Assembly (NCBI GenBank): GCA_045121195.1
Contig: JBGVFO010000044.1
Span: 1-64,000 of the forward strand
DNA: 64,000 bases
Direction: 5' to 3'
From: RGIG8775 sp045121195
Lineage (GTDB): Bacteria > Bacillota > Clostridia > Oscillospirales > CAG-272
Below, piece after piece: positions 26,920-35,853 of the stretch; positions within the stretch are counted from its first letter, which is position 1; each line of letters opens with the position of its first letter. The notes beneath the pieces are model-generated. The model was not told the origin of the DNA. It was given only the letters and a program-made list of their open reading frames with translations, and did no database searches. Both the position numbers and the translations under genes were made by a program.

Positions 26920-28782
26920 CTAATTTTCGATGGTTTCTCGGTATTCGCGCCACATGGACTCAAAGCAGGTATCGGCATTGGGAATGGGACGAACGTGGCG
27001 CCAGGTGATACGGCAGACGCCGTTGTCCATCCGCACCTCTTGAATACGCTCCCTTGCAGGTACCGCATCGGTAGCGCAGCTACATCCCTCATAGAGGGCA
27101 GAGCCACGGGAGATCCCCACGGTGTGGGCATAATCCAGCATGGCGGAGAGCACCGCTTCCTGCACCGTTAAGGTGTCGCGGAGACGGTAGCGCTGAGGAA
27201 GGGCGTCGTCCGCATGAAGAGCGGAGGGCAGGGCGTACAGACGCCGCGTCACAGCCTCTTTCATTGTCTGCATTTCTGCCGTGCTTCGTATTGCGGCGGC
27301 ACAGCGACTCATTTCGTTTTGCGTCAAGGCAAGAAGATCCTTCGCGGCTTGACCGTCGGAAAGGCCGTCACGACAGAATTCTTGATTTTTTTCGATTGCC
27401 GCCGCGGCGATCCTGATAAATTTCGCTTCGTCGAGTAACGCCTTTGGTGCGCGGGAGATGTACTGTGCGGCGCGAAGCGCACCCACCTGTCCCGCATTCA
27501 AGGCGCTTCCGCCCGGGCGGGTCACACCGTGAGTGCCGGCGCACTCGCCAATGGCGAACAGTCCCTTGACGTCGGATTGCCAGTCGGCATCCACCGAAAT
27601 GCCGCCGTTATTATGCTGAGCGCAAAGAGCGATCTCAAGCGGCTCGAGGGTGAGATCCACGCCCTTTTCGGCATAAAGATCAATGGCGGGCTGATTCATT
27701 TTGGAAAGCCGCTCGATGGGGGTACCAAAGCAGGCGCCCGCGTTTTTCAGGTAGACAAACGCTTCCTCCGACAGCTTTTCAAAGTCAATGCACTCCAAGC
27801 CGAAGGGGTTTTTTGTGAAATCAAGGAATACGCGCCGTCCCATGGACTGCTCACGGTGAACGAGAAGGTCGATCTGAGACGAGCCGCTTTTTGCTTTTCT
27901 TGCGTCAAAGGGCCACTGATAGCCCTTGAGGAAAAGCAGGGAAAGTGCTTCGTAAGGATCGGCAAAGGTATCCGCAAGGAACTCGCGCTCCTTGCCGTTT
28001 TCGTCCATCGCGATCAGACGGGGAAGTACCTGCCTATAGGTGCCGGATACGTTCCAGCGAGGCGCAACCGACGCAAGACCGTATTGCCATTCGGTCATAT
28101 TCTGAAGGGATGCGCCTGCCGAGAGAGCCAGTCCCGTGGAGCCTGTTTGACTTTCGGGATACACGGTATTGGCATAGATGCCCGCAGGACCGCCCGTTGC
28201 CAAGATCACGTTTTCGCAACGGAACGTTACGAAGGTGTTGTCGGCAAGATTCAAGCAAAGAAGTCCGCAAGCTCGGTCGCCGTCCGTTAAGATCTCAACG
28301 GCAAGAAGTCCGTCGTGAACGGGAACGCCGAGCGCCGCGGCTTTTCTTTCCAGTGCTTCGGTCATATACTTTGACGTGAGGGGACCTGCGCTTGTGGCGC
28401 GGGCGAAGGGATCGTGATCGGTCTTGTAGCCGATATACTCACCGTAAGCGTTGTGGGGAAAGGGAACGCCCGCCTCGCAGAGATAGTGGAAGCAACGGGC
28501 GGAGAGTGCCGCCTCGCAAAGGGCGTGATCCCCGTCGACACAGCCGCCGGCGAAAAGGTCGCTTGCCATAGCGCGGACGCTGTCTGGCGCGTCTCCGCCG
28601 AGCCCCAGCTTATAATAGGTCTGCTTGTCGCTTCCCGTGTTGCGGGAGGTGCCGCAACGGACGCCCTCGGTTACGATACAAACCGACTTGCGACCGTCCT
28701 CACGAATGCGACAAGCTGCGCTGAAGCCTGCGGCACCCGAGCCGATCACGACAGCGTCATATTGCAATATCATAGGATTCAT
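26920..28782 (-). CDS. FAD-dependent oxidoreductase, fumarate reductase/SdhA-like flavoprotein
   Basis: Flavoprotein of about 620 aa. N-terminal FAD-binding YDAVVIGSGAAGFSAACR, the capping-domain region, and the second FAD contact GLFAIGECAGTHGVTRPGGSALNAGQVG close to the SdhA/aspartate-oxidase pattern, then a C-terminal helical domain with a Cys pair (YEGCSCA). There is no flavocytochrome heme or FMN domain and no export signal, so it is cytoplasmic. Start at 28782 fits GGAG five bases upstream; a GTG 6 bp earlier is less likely. It could reduce or dehydrogenate a cyclic or alpha,beta-unsaturated acid. The electron partner is not encoded nearby. Confidence 0.85.
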   Translation of the reverse strand: MNPMILQYDAVVIGSGAAGFSAACRIREDGRKSVCIVTEGVRCGTSRNTGSDKQTYYKLGLGGDAPDSVRAMASDLFAGGCVDGDHALCEAALSARCFHYLCEAGVPFPHNAYGEYIGYKTDHDPFARATSAGPLTSKYMTEALERKAAALGVPVHDGLLAVEILTDGDRACGLLCLNLADNTFVTFRCENVILATGGPAGIYANTVYPESQTGSTGLALSAGASLQNMTEWQYGLASVAPRWNVSGTYRQVLPRLIAMDENGKEREFLADTFADPYEALSLLFLKGYQWPFDARKAKSGSSQIDLLVHREQSMGRRVFLDFTKNPFGLECIDFEKLSEEAFVYLKNAGACFGTPIERLSKMNQPAIDLYAEKGVDLTLEPLEIALCAQHNNGGISVDADWQSDVKGLFAIGECAGTHGVTRPGGSALNAGQVGALRAAQYISRAPKALLDEAKFIRIAAAAIEKNQEFCRDGLSDGQAAKDLLALTQNEMSRCAAAIRSTAEMQTMKEAVTRRLYALPSALHADDALPQRYRLRDTLTVQEAVLSAMLDYAHTVGISRGSALYEGCSCATDAVPARERIQEVRMDNGVCRITWRHVRPIPNADTCFESMWREYRETIEN

Positions 28783-28792
28783 ACGCACTCCG

Positions 28793-29542
28793 TTACAGTC
28801 GTCTTAAGTGGAAGCCGCCGTCAATATCGAGTGCCTGCCCCGTCATATAGGGGAGCCCACCCGAAAGAAGAGAAAATACGGCGGCGGCAATGTCCTCGGG
28901 GGTGCCCCATCGCTTGATGGGGAGCAAGCCGCCGTCAATCAGCGCATCGTATTTTTCCTTGACGCCGTCGGTCATATCGGTGGCGATGATGCCCGGACGA
29001 ATCTCGTTAACGGGAATGCCGTACTCCGCAAGGCGGTCGGCAAAGAGCTTCGTTATCATAGAAACTCCTGCCTTGGAAATGCAATACTCACCACGATTGG
29101 GGGAGCTGGTATAAGCGGACAGGGAAGAGATGTTACAGATCTGACCGCGAAGACCGTTTACGGGGGAATTGTTCCGCATCTCGCGTGCAACTGCTTGGGT
29201 GAGAAACAGCGTACCCTTGGTGTTGATGTCCATCACGTAGTCATAGCTTTCCTCGGTCATCTCCAGAAGATCGGCGCGGACGCGGGGGGCAACTCCTGCT
29301 ACGTTAACAAGACCGTCGATCTGTCCGAAAGTGTCGAGGGCGTGCTTGACAAGCCGCGCCCTGTCCTCGCCGCAGGCAAGATCACCGGCGATGTATGTGA
29401 AATTCTCCGAGTTGAATTTCTTCGTAACGGTATCGGCGTCCGTACGGCTCATTCCCGTGACACGGTAGCCGTTATCAAGGAGAAGACGGACGACCGCCTC
29501 ACCAATGCCGCGGGCGCAGCCGCTGACGATAATATGCTTCAT
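28793..29542 (-). CDS. Short-chain dehydrogenase/reductase (FabG-like)
   Basis: NAD(P)-dependent SDR of 249 aa. Cofactor motif SGCARGIG (7-14), structural NVAG (80-83), catalytic Ser in ICNISS (about 139-140), Y153 and K157 in YCISK. C-terminal family pattern PEDIAAAVFSLLSGGLPYMTGQALDIDGG. FabG-like in sequence, but its place among sugar-acid type enzymes makes a role in reducing a keto-sugar or keto-acid more likely than fatty-acid synthesis. It is followed closely by the flavoprotein gene. Confidence 0.88.
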   Translation of the reverse strand: MKHIIVSGCARGIGEAVVRLLLDNGYRVTGMSRTDADTVTKKFNSENFTYIAGDLACGEDRARLVKHALDTFGQIDGLVNVAGVAPRVRADLLEMTEESYDYVMDINTKGTLFLTQAVAREMRNNSPVNGLRGQICNISSLSAYTSSPNRGEYCISKAGVSMITKLFADRLAEYGIPVNEIRPGIIATDMTDGVKEKYDALIDGGLLPIKRWGTPEDIAAAVFSLLSGGLPYMTGQALDIDGGFHLRRL

Positions 29543-29543
29543 G

Positions 29544-31334
29544 TTATATTCTCCTTACGCGGATGGTAACGGTCTCTTGCTTTTCAAACGCGATATTGAT
29601 GCGATAGAGCACTGCGCTTTTCCAAGAGAGCTCCAGCTTTTTATTTCCGTCAAAGCGTACGTCCTCTACCGAGATCGCGCCGCCGTCGCAGGAAATTTCG
29701 TACTTGCCGTCAAGTATGACGACGTTGTCCTTGACCTCGGGGCAATAAGGTGTCATCAGATGCTCAACCACCGATCCGTTTTCGCCGACAAAGGTAAAGC
29801 GGTCGGTTACGGAAAGTTCCGCCTCGCCCAACTGAAGGGTTCTTGTGAAATCGCCAAGACCGCTTTCCTCGGGATAAGCCTTGGGCAAGGAAGTGGTAAC
29901 GCGTCCCTCCTCTGCAAGGAAGGAATCGGCACGGAATTTCCATCCGTCGTGTTGATCAATGCCGTTTACCGTGGGAAGATTATGGTAGCCCGACTGCATC
30001 GTCCATATGGTATAACGTTCTTTTCCAAAGGTCTGACGGGTATAGTCGCCGACGCCCGCGTCAATAAGGACGGGCGTGCCGTTATCGTACAGAATAAAGT
30101 TTCCGACGTCGTTGTGATTGTGGAACTCTCCGTTATTTCCGCCCTTTGCTCCAAGAACGAATCCGTTGTTGCGGAGGGTCGCTACCTGAAGATCGGGGAG
30201 GTAATAAAGCGCGGGGGGCGCGAAGGGGGTATCGGTATTGAGGATCTCCTGTCGGAGAGAAAGATCAAGGAGAGCGCGGCGAATACAGATGGTGTCAACG
30301 GAAAGACGGATATGAGAGACCTTTTTCTTAAGTTTGACGGCCTCCGCCGCAAGCGCGCACATTTGAGGCTGGTTGGTCTCCTTTCCGTAGGCGTAGATCA
30401 TCGTGATGGAGCTGAGATTTTGGCTGCCGTCACCGAAATTTGCCACCTTGCCGTTGCCAACGTATACCTTTGTAATGTAGGAGCCGATGTTTCGCACCTT
30501 CTCGTCAACAAACAGATCCAGCTTTCCGCCGGTTGCCACCTTCAGCTGATACAGGACCTCAAACAGGGAGGCACCTGCGCGGATCCAGTAGCCGGGACCC
30601 TCGTCGCATCCACCGTCGGCGGGCATACAGTCGTAGTAATGGGTAACCTCGGTGAGGATCTTTTCAATCGCCTTGCGAAGACGGAGAGGATTATGCTCCA
30701 GAAGGAGAAAGGCGGAGAGAACGTTGGAGAGGATCCAAGGATTCCAGTTGTTTACCTTCTTGAAATATCCCATCCACCAGAAATCACGGTGAGTGAGGTA
30801 GGGAACGAAGATGCGGCGTTCCATTTCATAGTCAATTCGGTCGATGATCTCAGGGCAGAAGGCGAGAAGGGGGTCGCGGAGAAGCACGCTGATAAAGGCG
30901 AGATTTTCCGCCGTTTCTCCGGCGAACAGATCAATGTAAGGATATTCGGGACTCTGTATGTTGCCGGGAGCGCCGAACCAGTGTGCGGAAACACCCCAGT
31001 AGCTTTCCTCGCAGATGGTAAAAATGCCGTTGGTGATCTGAGGGAGGAAGCGTCCCTTGTTTTCCATCAATTCGCCGAGAGACAGACAAACGAGCGCACG
31101 TCTGCGGGCGAAATGGATGTCTTCCATAATTATTCTGTCGCCCGTTTTTTTGAATTCCATATAGTCGGTCGCCTTGATGATGGGCCAATCGTATTCCATA
31201 TGCTTTTCCGCTTCGGCTATAATGACTTCGTCATAGTGAGCATCCCAGAAAGCACGGTCATTGACGTCGGGGAACAACCGGCCCGAAAAATCCAGGGTGG
31301 AAAGATCGGTATTTTTTATTATGGTCTTAAACAT
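29544..31334 (-). CDS. Heparinase II/III-family protein (polysaccharide lyase-like), cytoplasmic
   Basis: A 596 aa protein with an N-terminal alpha/alpha toroid (about 60-350; motifs WGVSAHWFGAPGN, NNWNPWILSNVL, DEGPGYWIRAG) and a C-terminal beta-sandwich with the conserved GGNNGEFHNHNDVGNFILYDNGTPVLID-type region (candidate catalytic His/Asn within HNHNDVG) and RYTIWTMQSGYHNLPTVNG. No signal peptide is present, unlike extracellular heparinases, so it should act on imported oligosaccharides. Heparinase II/III lyases cleave uronic-acid polymers by beta-elimination; related oligosaccharide lyases act on alginate or pectin fragments. The stop is 1 bp from the SDR start. Confidence 0.85.
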   Translation of the reverse strand: MFKTIIKNTDLSTLDFSGRLFPDVNDRAFWDAHYDEVIIAEAEKHMEYDWPIIKATDYMEFKKTGDRIIMEDIHFARRRALVCLSLGELMENKGRFLPQITNGIFTICEESYWGVSAHWFGAPGNIQSPEYPYIDLFAGETAENLAFISVLLRDPLLAFCPEIIDRIDYEMERRIFVPYLTHRDFWWMGYFKKVNNWNPWILSNVLSAFLLLEHNPLRLRKAIEKILTEVTHYYDCMPADGGCDEGPGYWIRAGASLFEVLYQLKVATGGKLDLFVDEKVRNIGSYITKVYVGNGKVANFGDGSQNLSSITMIYAYGKETNQPQMCALAAEAVKLKKKVSHIRLSVDTICIRRALLDLSLRQEILNTDTPFAPPALYYLPDLQVATLRNNGFVLGAKGGNNGEFHNHNDVGNFILYDNGTPVLIDAGVGDYTRQTFGKERYTIWTMQSGYHNLPTVNGIDQHDGWKFRADSFLAEEGRVTTSLPKAYPEESGLGDFTRTLQLGEAELSVTDRFTFVGENGSVVEHLMTPYCPEVKDNVVILDGKYEISCDGGAISVEDVRFDGNKKLELSWKSAVLYRINIAFEKQETVTIRVRRI

Positions 31335-31347
31335 AAAACGCCTCCTG

Positions 31348-32658
31348 TTATTTCTTGAAATACGTTTTGTAAAGCTCGGTATAAAGGGGATCGCGGATCA
31401 CGCAGCCGGGGGTGGAACCTCCGCGCATCAGCTCGGTGCACTTGGAGCAGCAGAGGCAAAGCTTTTCCTTTTTGAGCGTTCCGCAGGTCACGATATCCTC
31501 GGCAAAGCTGGGATATGCGAAAATCGTTCTTCCGAAGCCCGCAAAGTCAAATCCGCCGTTCTCGATCAGGGCGGCGGCAACGTGAGGTGCCGCAACGCCA
31601 AGATAGGAAAGTCCCGAGGAGATCAGCTTCATATCGGGAACTGATTTTTTCAGCTCGGCGGTACCGAGAAGCATTCGTGCCACGCCGGAAAGCGGATGCT
31701 CCTCAGGCTCGTAGCCGCCCTTTGCGAAGGGACGGTTAACGTGAGGATTGAAATAAGGGTTACCCATAGAAATATTCAAAAGCTTAACGCCGAGGGCGTC
31801 CAGCTCCTTAAGAAGCCACGTGGGCTCGGAGGGGTCAAAGGCGAGGCTTCCGTCCTTGGCAACGCCGAAGCCGTAGGGATAAGGAAAGCCGTCGTATACG
31901 TTAAGACGAGAGGACACAAGGAAGTTCTGACCGCAAGCTTGCATAGAGCCCGCAATGCTTTCCCGTAGCAGGCGAGTGCGGTTTTCAAGGCTTCCGCCGT
32001 ACCGCCCCTCGCGCTCGTATGCCGAAAGAAGCTCGGAGTTGAGGTAACGGTGACAGCACTTGATGTCGACACCGTCAAATCCCACCTCCTCGGCAAGTCT
32101 TGAGGAGTGAACCAGCTGCTCGCCGATGCGGTCAAGCTCGTCATCCGAAATGATGCGGCTCTTGTCGATGGGCGCATTCTTCTCAAAGATCGGATTGTTA
32201 TAGGCAATGATGGGAGCAGGGGTGCCGTGGGGCTTACTGTATCTGCCCGAGTGGGTGTTTTGCATGATGATGAGGGGCGCGTGTCCACAGGCGCGTATTG
32301 CCGTTTCCCGAATATCGTCCACGATCCTTTTGAAGTTGTCTTTGTTATTTTCGTGGAGCCAGAGCTGACGGGGATTGGCGCGTCCATCCTCGCGGCACGC
32401 GGTTGCTTCGAACCAAATAATGCCCGCGCCACCCTCGGCAAAGCGGCGGTAGCGGCGCACGGTCAGTTCATCGGGGGAGCCGTCGGCGGTTCCGTCGCAA
32501 CCTTCCATGGCTTGACATGCCAGTCGGTTCGGTGCGGTTTTGGTTCCTACCGTAACAGATTCTTTGAGAATCGCAGTATTCTCGGAAAAGGGGAGCCCGG
32601 TATTCAGGGCGTTGTTTTCTTCTAAAAATTCATTGTTGGTTGCATATACTTTTCTCAT
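31348..32658 (-). CDS. Old Yellow Enzyme-family NADH:flavin oxidoreductase with 4Fe-4S motif
   Basis: FMN TIM-barrel reductase, 436 aa. The N-terminus NRLACQAMEGCDGTADGSPDE, the VGFDGVDIKCCHRYLNSELLSA region and the C-terminal GRTIFAYPSF fit the OYE/FadH/BaiC barrel. The cysteine cluster CLCCSKC plus a later Cys resembles the 4Fe-4S site of FadH/BaiCD. The FAD and NAD(P) domains of those longer enzymes are absent, so electrons must come from a separate donor. The ATG at 32658 has GGAGGG six bases upstream; the earlier ATG at 32664 abuts the Shine-Dalgarno. First gene of the six-gene operon, divergent from the AraC gene. Confidence 0.88.
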   Translation of the reverse strand: MRKVYATNNEFLEENNALNTGLPFSENTAILKESVTVGTKTAPNRLACQAMEGCDGTADGSPDELTVRRYRRFAEGGAGIIWFEATACREDGRANPRQLWLHENNKDNFKRIVDDIRETAIRACGHAPLIIMQNTHSGRYSKPHGTPAPIIAYNNPIFEKNAPIDKSRIISDDELDRIGEQLVHSSRLAEEVGFDGVDIKCCHRYLNSELLSAYEREGRYGGSLENRTRLLRESIAGSMQACGQNFLVSSRLNVYDGFPYPYGFGVAKDGSLAFDPSEPTWLLKELDALGVKLLNISMGNPYFNPHVNRPFAKGGYEPEEHPLSGVARMLLGTAELKKSVPDMKLISSGLSYLGVAAPHVAAALIENGGFDFAGFGRTIFAYPSFAEDIVTCGTLKKEKLCLCCSKCTELMRGGSTPGCVIRDPLYTELYKTYFKK

Positions 32659-32794
32659 AATCATCCCTCCTGCCGCTATTATACCGCGTTTTGTGGAGCA
32701 GGTGTTATAAACATATTGCGTATTTTTATGTAAATCTTGCTTTTTTTCAAAAAATATGCTACAATGTAACCGAAAAGGAAGCGAGGGGTGAAAT
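32659..32794. promoter_or_regulatory. Divergent control region between the catabolic operon and araC-like gene
   Basis: On the plus strand TTGCTT (32737-32742), 17 bp, TACAAT (32760-32765) should drive the AraC-family gene. On the minus strand a TATAAT lies at 32678-32683 (about 20 bp before the OYE gene), but the matching -35 (around 32701-32706, AACACC) is poor, which suits an activator-dependent promoter. No clear AraC-type direct repeat was identified by eye. Confidence 0.65.
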
Positions 32795-33601
32795 ATGCGT
32801 ATTTTATCTGTTAAGTACTCGGACAATCCGGTTCGGCTGAAGCGTCACTATCACGACGGTCATCAGATCCTGTACGTTGCGTCGGGAGCGGTGACGGTGA
32901 TCATAGACGGGGAGGCGCATCGGGTAGAGGCTGGCTCACTGGTCATACTGAGCCGCTTTGAGGAGCATTCGATCCAGGTGGAGGCGGGGGAATACCGTCG
33001 CTATACGTTGCGTATTTCCTCCGAAGCATCTGCGAAATTTGCGGAGGATTATCTGCTGTCCTCGGTGCTTGTGAACCGTTCCTCGCGGTTCCGCCACGTG
33101 GTTGACGTGAGAGATATGCGGAATAAATTTGAAGGACTTCTTTCCGATATGGTTCTTGAGTTTGGAAAGGAGGGTGCGATGCGGGAGGAGATGCTGGATC
33201 TTTACCTGAAGCAATTTTTCATTCTCCTGTATCGGTGCGCGCCCGATATCTTTCTGTCCGCGGTCAATCGGAATACTATGCTGGTTCGCGAGGTGCAGAG
33301 CCGTATGGAGCGGGAGTGCGGACAGCCCTTCTCCCTTGCCGAGCTGGCATCAGAGCTTCACGTAAGTGCCTCCTATTTTTCCCATCTTTTCAAGGACGTC
33401 ACGGGATACGCCCCCATTGAATATCTGATGCTTTGCAGAATTTCTTCGGCAAAGCGATATCTCTGCGAAACCGATCTCTCCGTCAGAGAGCTCGTGGAGA
33501 GGTGCGGATTCGGCGATGAAAGCAATTTCAGCCGTACCTTCAAGGCAAAGACCTCGATGACGCCAACGGCATTTCGGCAAAAATTCCGCAGGGAACCATA
33601 A
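32795..33601 (+). CDS. AraC-family transcriptional regulator with cupin sensor domain
   Basis: A 268 aa regulator. The N-terminal cupin (about 1-90; RLKRHYHDGHQILYVASGAVTV, VEAGSLVILSRFEEHSI) has the histidines expected for ligand or metal contact. The C-terminal double helix-turn-helix (about 165-268) shows SLAELASELHVSASYFSHLFKDVTGYAPIEYL-type first HTH and the signature VRELVERCGFGDESNFSRTFKAKT. It is divergent from the six-gene operon, so it most probably activates that operon in response to a sugar or sugar acid. Terminator follows. Confidence 0.93.
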   Translation: MRILSVKYSDNPVRLKRHYHDGHQILYVASGAVTVIIDGEAHRVEAGSLVILSRFEEHSIQVEAGEYRRYTLRISSEASAKFAEDYLLSSVLVNRSSRFRHVVDVRDMRNKFEGLLSDMVLEFGKEGAMREEMLDLYLKQFFILLYRCAPDIFLSAVNRNTMLVREVQSRMERECGQPFSLAELASELHVSASYFSHLFKDVTGYAPIEYLMLCRISSAKRYLCETDLSVRELVERCGFGDESNFSRTFKAKTSMTPTAFRQKFRREP

Positions 33602-33609
33602 AATCAGCA

Positions 33610-33650
33610 AAAACGCTCTATGGAAGCAACCGTTCCACAGAGCGTTTCGT
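33610..33650. terminator. Bidirectional terminator between araC-like gene and the topoisomerase gene
   Basis: Stem AAACGCTCT...AGAGCGTTT with an inner stem TGGAA/TTCCA, flanked by A-rich sequence on the left and T-rich on the right. Both genes converge on it. Confidence 0.8.
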
Positions 33651-33652
33651 TC

Positions 33653-35659
33653 TTATATATCCGCGTCCTTTACGTACTCGCTTCCGTGCTCGGTAATAAA
33701 GCGCTTCCGCGCCTCCAGATTGTCGCCAAGAAGGGTATCGAAAATTTCAAAGGTCTTCTGCGCGTCGGTTGTGGTGACGGCGATCAGACGGCGCGTTTCG
33801 GGATTCATGGTGGTCTTCCACATCATATCGGGCTCGTTCTCACCCAGCCCCTTGGAGCGCTGGAGTGTGTATTTCTTGCCCTCAAGCTTCTTCAGGATCT
33901 CCGTCTTTTCAAACTCGTTGTAGGCGAAGTAGATATCGTCCTTTACCGTGATCTCAAACAGGGGGGATTCGGCGATGAACACCTTTCCCGCAGACAGGAG
34001 AGAGGGGAGCAGACGGTAGAAGATGGTGAGGAGAAGGGTTCGGATCTGGAAGCCGTCCTCGTCGGCATCGGTACAGATAATGATCTTGGACCAACGAAGA
34101 TTTTCCATATCGAAGGCGGGCATATCGGTCTTGACCTTGCCGTGGATCTCCACGCCGCAGCCGATGACGCGAAGCAGATCGGTGATGATCTCGCTCTTGA
34201 AGATCTTGTCGTAGGTGCTCTTCAGACAGTTCAAGGTCTTTCCGCGAACGGGGATGATCGCCTGGTATTCCGCGTTACGTCCCAATTTACAGGACGAAAG
34301 CGCAGAGTCACCCTCCACGATGTAGAGCTCGCGGATGGCGGGGTCCTTGGAGCGGCAGTTGACGAATTTCTCCACGCGGTTGGCGATGTCGAGGGTACCC
34401 GTCAGCTTCTTCTTGATGTTCAGTCTTGCGCTCTCGGCGGACTCGCGGCTTCTCTTGTTGATCAGGACCTGATTGGCGAACGCCTCGGCGTAGGTAGGAT
34501 TCTCGGTAAAGAAGATCTCAAGATTGGTCTTGATCGATTCGCACATTGCCTCGTAAATAAAGGCGTTTGTGATCGCCTTCTTGGTCTGGTTCTCGTAGGA
34601 GGCGATGGTGGAGGAGCTGTTGATGACGAGGATCAGGCAGTCGCTGATATCCACGAAAGTGATCTTAGACTCGGTCTTATTGTATTTTCCGTTGTTCTTG
34701 AGATATCGGTCAAGAGCGTAAACGAAGGCGATCTTTGCCGCCTTGTCGGGGGCGCCGCCGTGCTCCAGATAACTGGAGTTGTGGTAATATTCAATGGTGT
34801 TTTCGGTGTTGGAGATACAGAAGGAAAAATCAGCCTTCAGCTTATATTCAGGCTTGTCCTCGCGGTCGCGTCCCTTTGCCTCCAGATGCCAGGTGTAGGG
34901 AGGTGTCAGCGCCGACTCGCCCGCGATCTCGGTTACGTAATCGGTGATACCGTTTTCGTAGTAAAACTCTTGGGTCTCGAACTTTCCGTCTGCCTGCTCC
35001 AGGCGGAGGACAAAGCGGATTCCCGTGTTGACCACCGACTGACGGCGCATAGTTTCAATGAAAAATTCGGCGGGGATATTGATGTCAGTAAAGACCTCAA
35101 TATCGGGGCGCCAGCGGATGGTGGTACCCGTGCGGCGATTGCGCTTATCCAAAAGCTCCTCGGAAAGCTCGGAGCACACCTCGCCCTTTTTGAAATGGAT
35201 GGAGCGAACGTAGGTGCCGTCGTAGGAGGTAACGTCCATAAATTCCGAGCTGTACTGGGTCGCGCAGGCGCCAAGACCGTTCAGACCCAGAGAGAACTCG
35301 TAGGAAGCACCCTCCTCGTTGTTGTCGTATTTACCGCCTGCGTAAAGCTCACAGTAAATGAGATCCCAGTTCCAACGTCCCTCCGCCTCGTTGTAGCCAA
35401 GGGGAACACCGCGTCCGTGGTCGTCAACCTCAATGGTATGGTCAGAAAAGGCAGTAACGGTGATCTCTTTTCCATAGCCCTCCTTCGCCTCGTCAACCGA
35501 GTTGGAGAGGATCTCAAAGAAGGAATGCTCGCAGCCCTCAAGTCCGTCCGAGCCGAAGATAACGCTGGGGCGTTTCCTGACACGGTCGGGACCCTTCAGC
35601 GCCTTGATGCTTTGATCGTTGTAGCTTGCTTTTGCTTTTTCTGTGTTCTTTACTGCCAC
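33653..35659 (-). CDS. Divergent type IIA topoisomerase ATPase/TOPRIM subunit (GyrB/ParE-like)
   Basis: A 668 aa homologue of GyrB/ParE. GHKL ATPase: ILSNSVDEAKEGYG, DDHGRGVPLG, GLNGLGACATQY. Transducer domain follows, then TOPRIM with ELYIVEGDSALSS and CTDADEDGFQIRTLLLT; the canonical sequence has small residues (often DADVDGSH) where this has E and FQ. The C-terminus keeps the GyrB-like SKGLGENEPDMMWKTTM. The GTG at 35659 is chosen because AAAGGAA precedes it by 8 bases; earlier in-frame starts have no ribosome-binding site. No GyrA/ParC-like partner lies next to it. It is divergent from murD. Confidence 0.88.
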   Translation of the reverse strand: MAVKNTEKAKASYNDQSIKALKGPDRVRKRPSVIFGSDGLEGCEHSFFEILSNSVDEAKEGYGKEITVTAFSDHTIEVDDHGRGVPLGYNEAEGRWNWDLIYCELYAGGKYDNNEEGASYEFSLGLNGLGACATQYSSEFMDVTSYDGTYVRSIHFKKGEVCSELSEELLDKRNRRTGTTIRWRPDIEVFTDINIPAEFFIETMRRQSVVNTGIRFVLRLEQADGKFETQEFYYENGITDYVTEIAGESALTPPYTWHLEAKGRDREDKPEYKLKADFSFCISNTENTIEYYHNSSYLEHGGAPDKAAKIAFVYALDRYLKNNGKYNKTESKITFVDISDCLILVINSSSTIASYENQTKKAITNAFIYEAMCESIKTNLEIFFTENPTYAEAFANQVLINKRSRESAESARLNIKKKLTGTLDIANRVEKFVNCRSKDPAIRELYIVEGDSALSSCKLGRNAEYQAIIPVRGKTLNCLKSTYDKIFKSEIITDLLRVIGCGVEIHGKVKTDMPAFDMENLRWSKIIICTDADEDGFQIRTLLLTIFYRLLPSLLSAGKVFIAESPLFEITVKDDIYFAYNEFEKTEILKKLEGKKYTLQRSKGLGENEPDMMWKTTMNPETRRLIAVTTTDAQKTFEIFDTLLGDNLEARKRFITEHGSEYVKDADI

Positions 35660-35791
35660 GGTAACAGTTCCTTTCATGGGTTTCACAATATCTTGTGTGT
35701 ATCATTCCTATTATAGCAAATATTTTCCGTTTTGAAAAGGGGGTATCGGTAAAAAACTTTCGGTTTTTTGAAAATAATTTCCCGATATTTG

Positions 35792-35820
35792 TTGCAAGTT
35801 TGAGGAAAATATTATATAAT
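35792..35820 (+). promoter_or_regulatory. Promoter of murD
   Basis: TTGCAA at 35792-35797, 17 bp spacer, TATAAT at 35815-35820, 34 bp before the TTG start of murD. Confidence 0.8.
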
Positions 35821-35853
35821 AAAAAAGTATATATTCGGAGGGAGGTTGACCGT

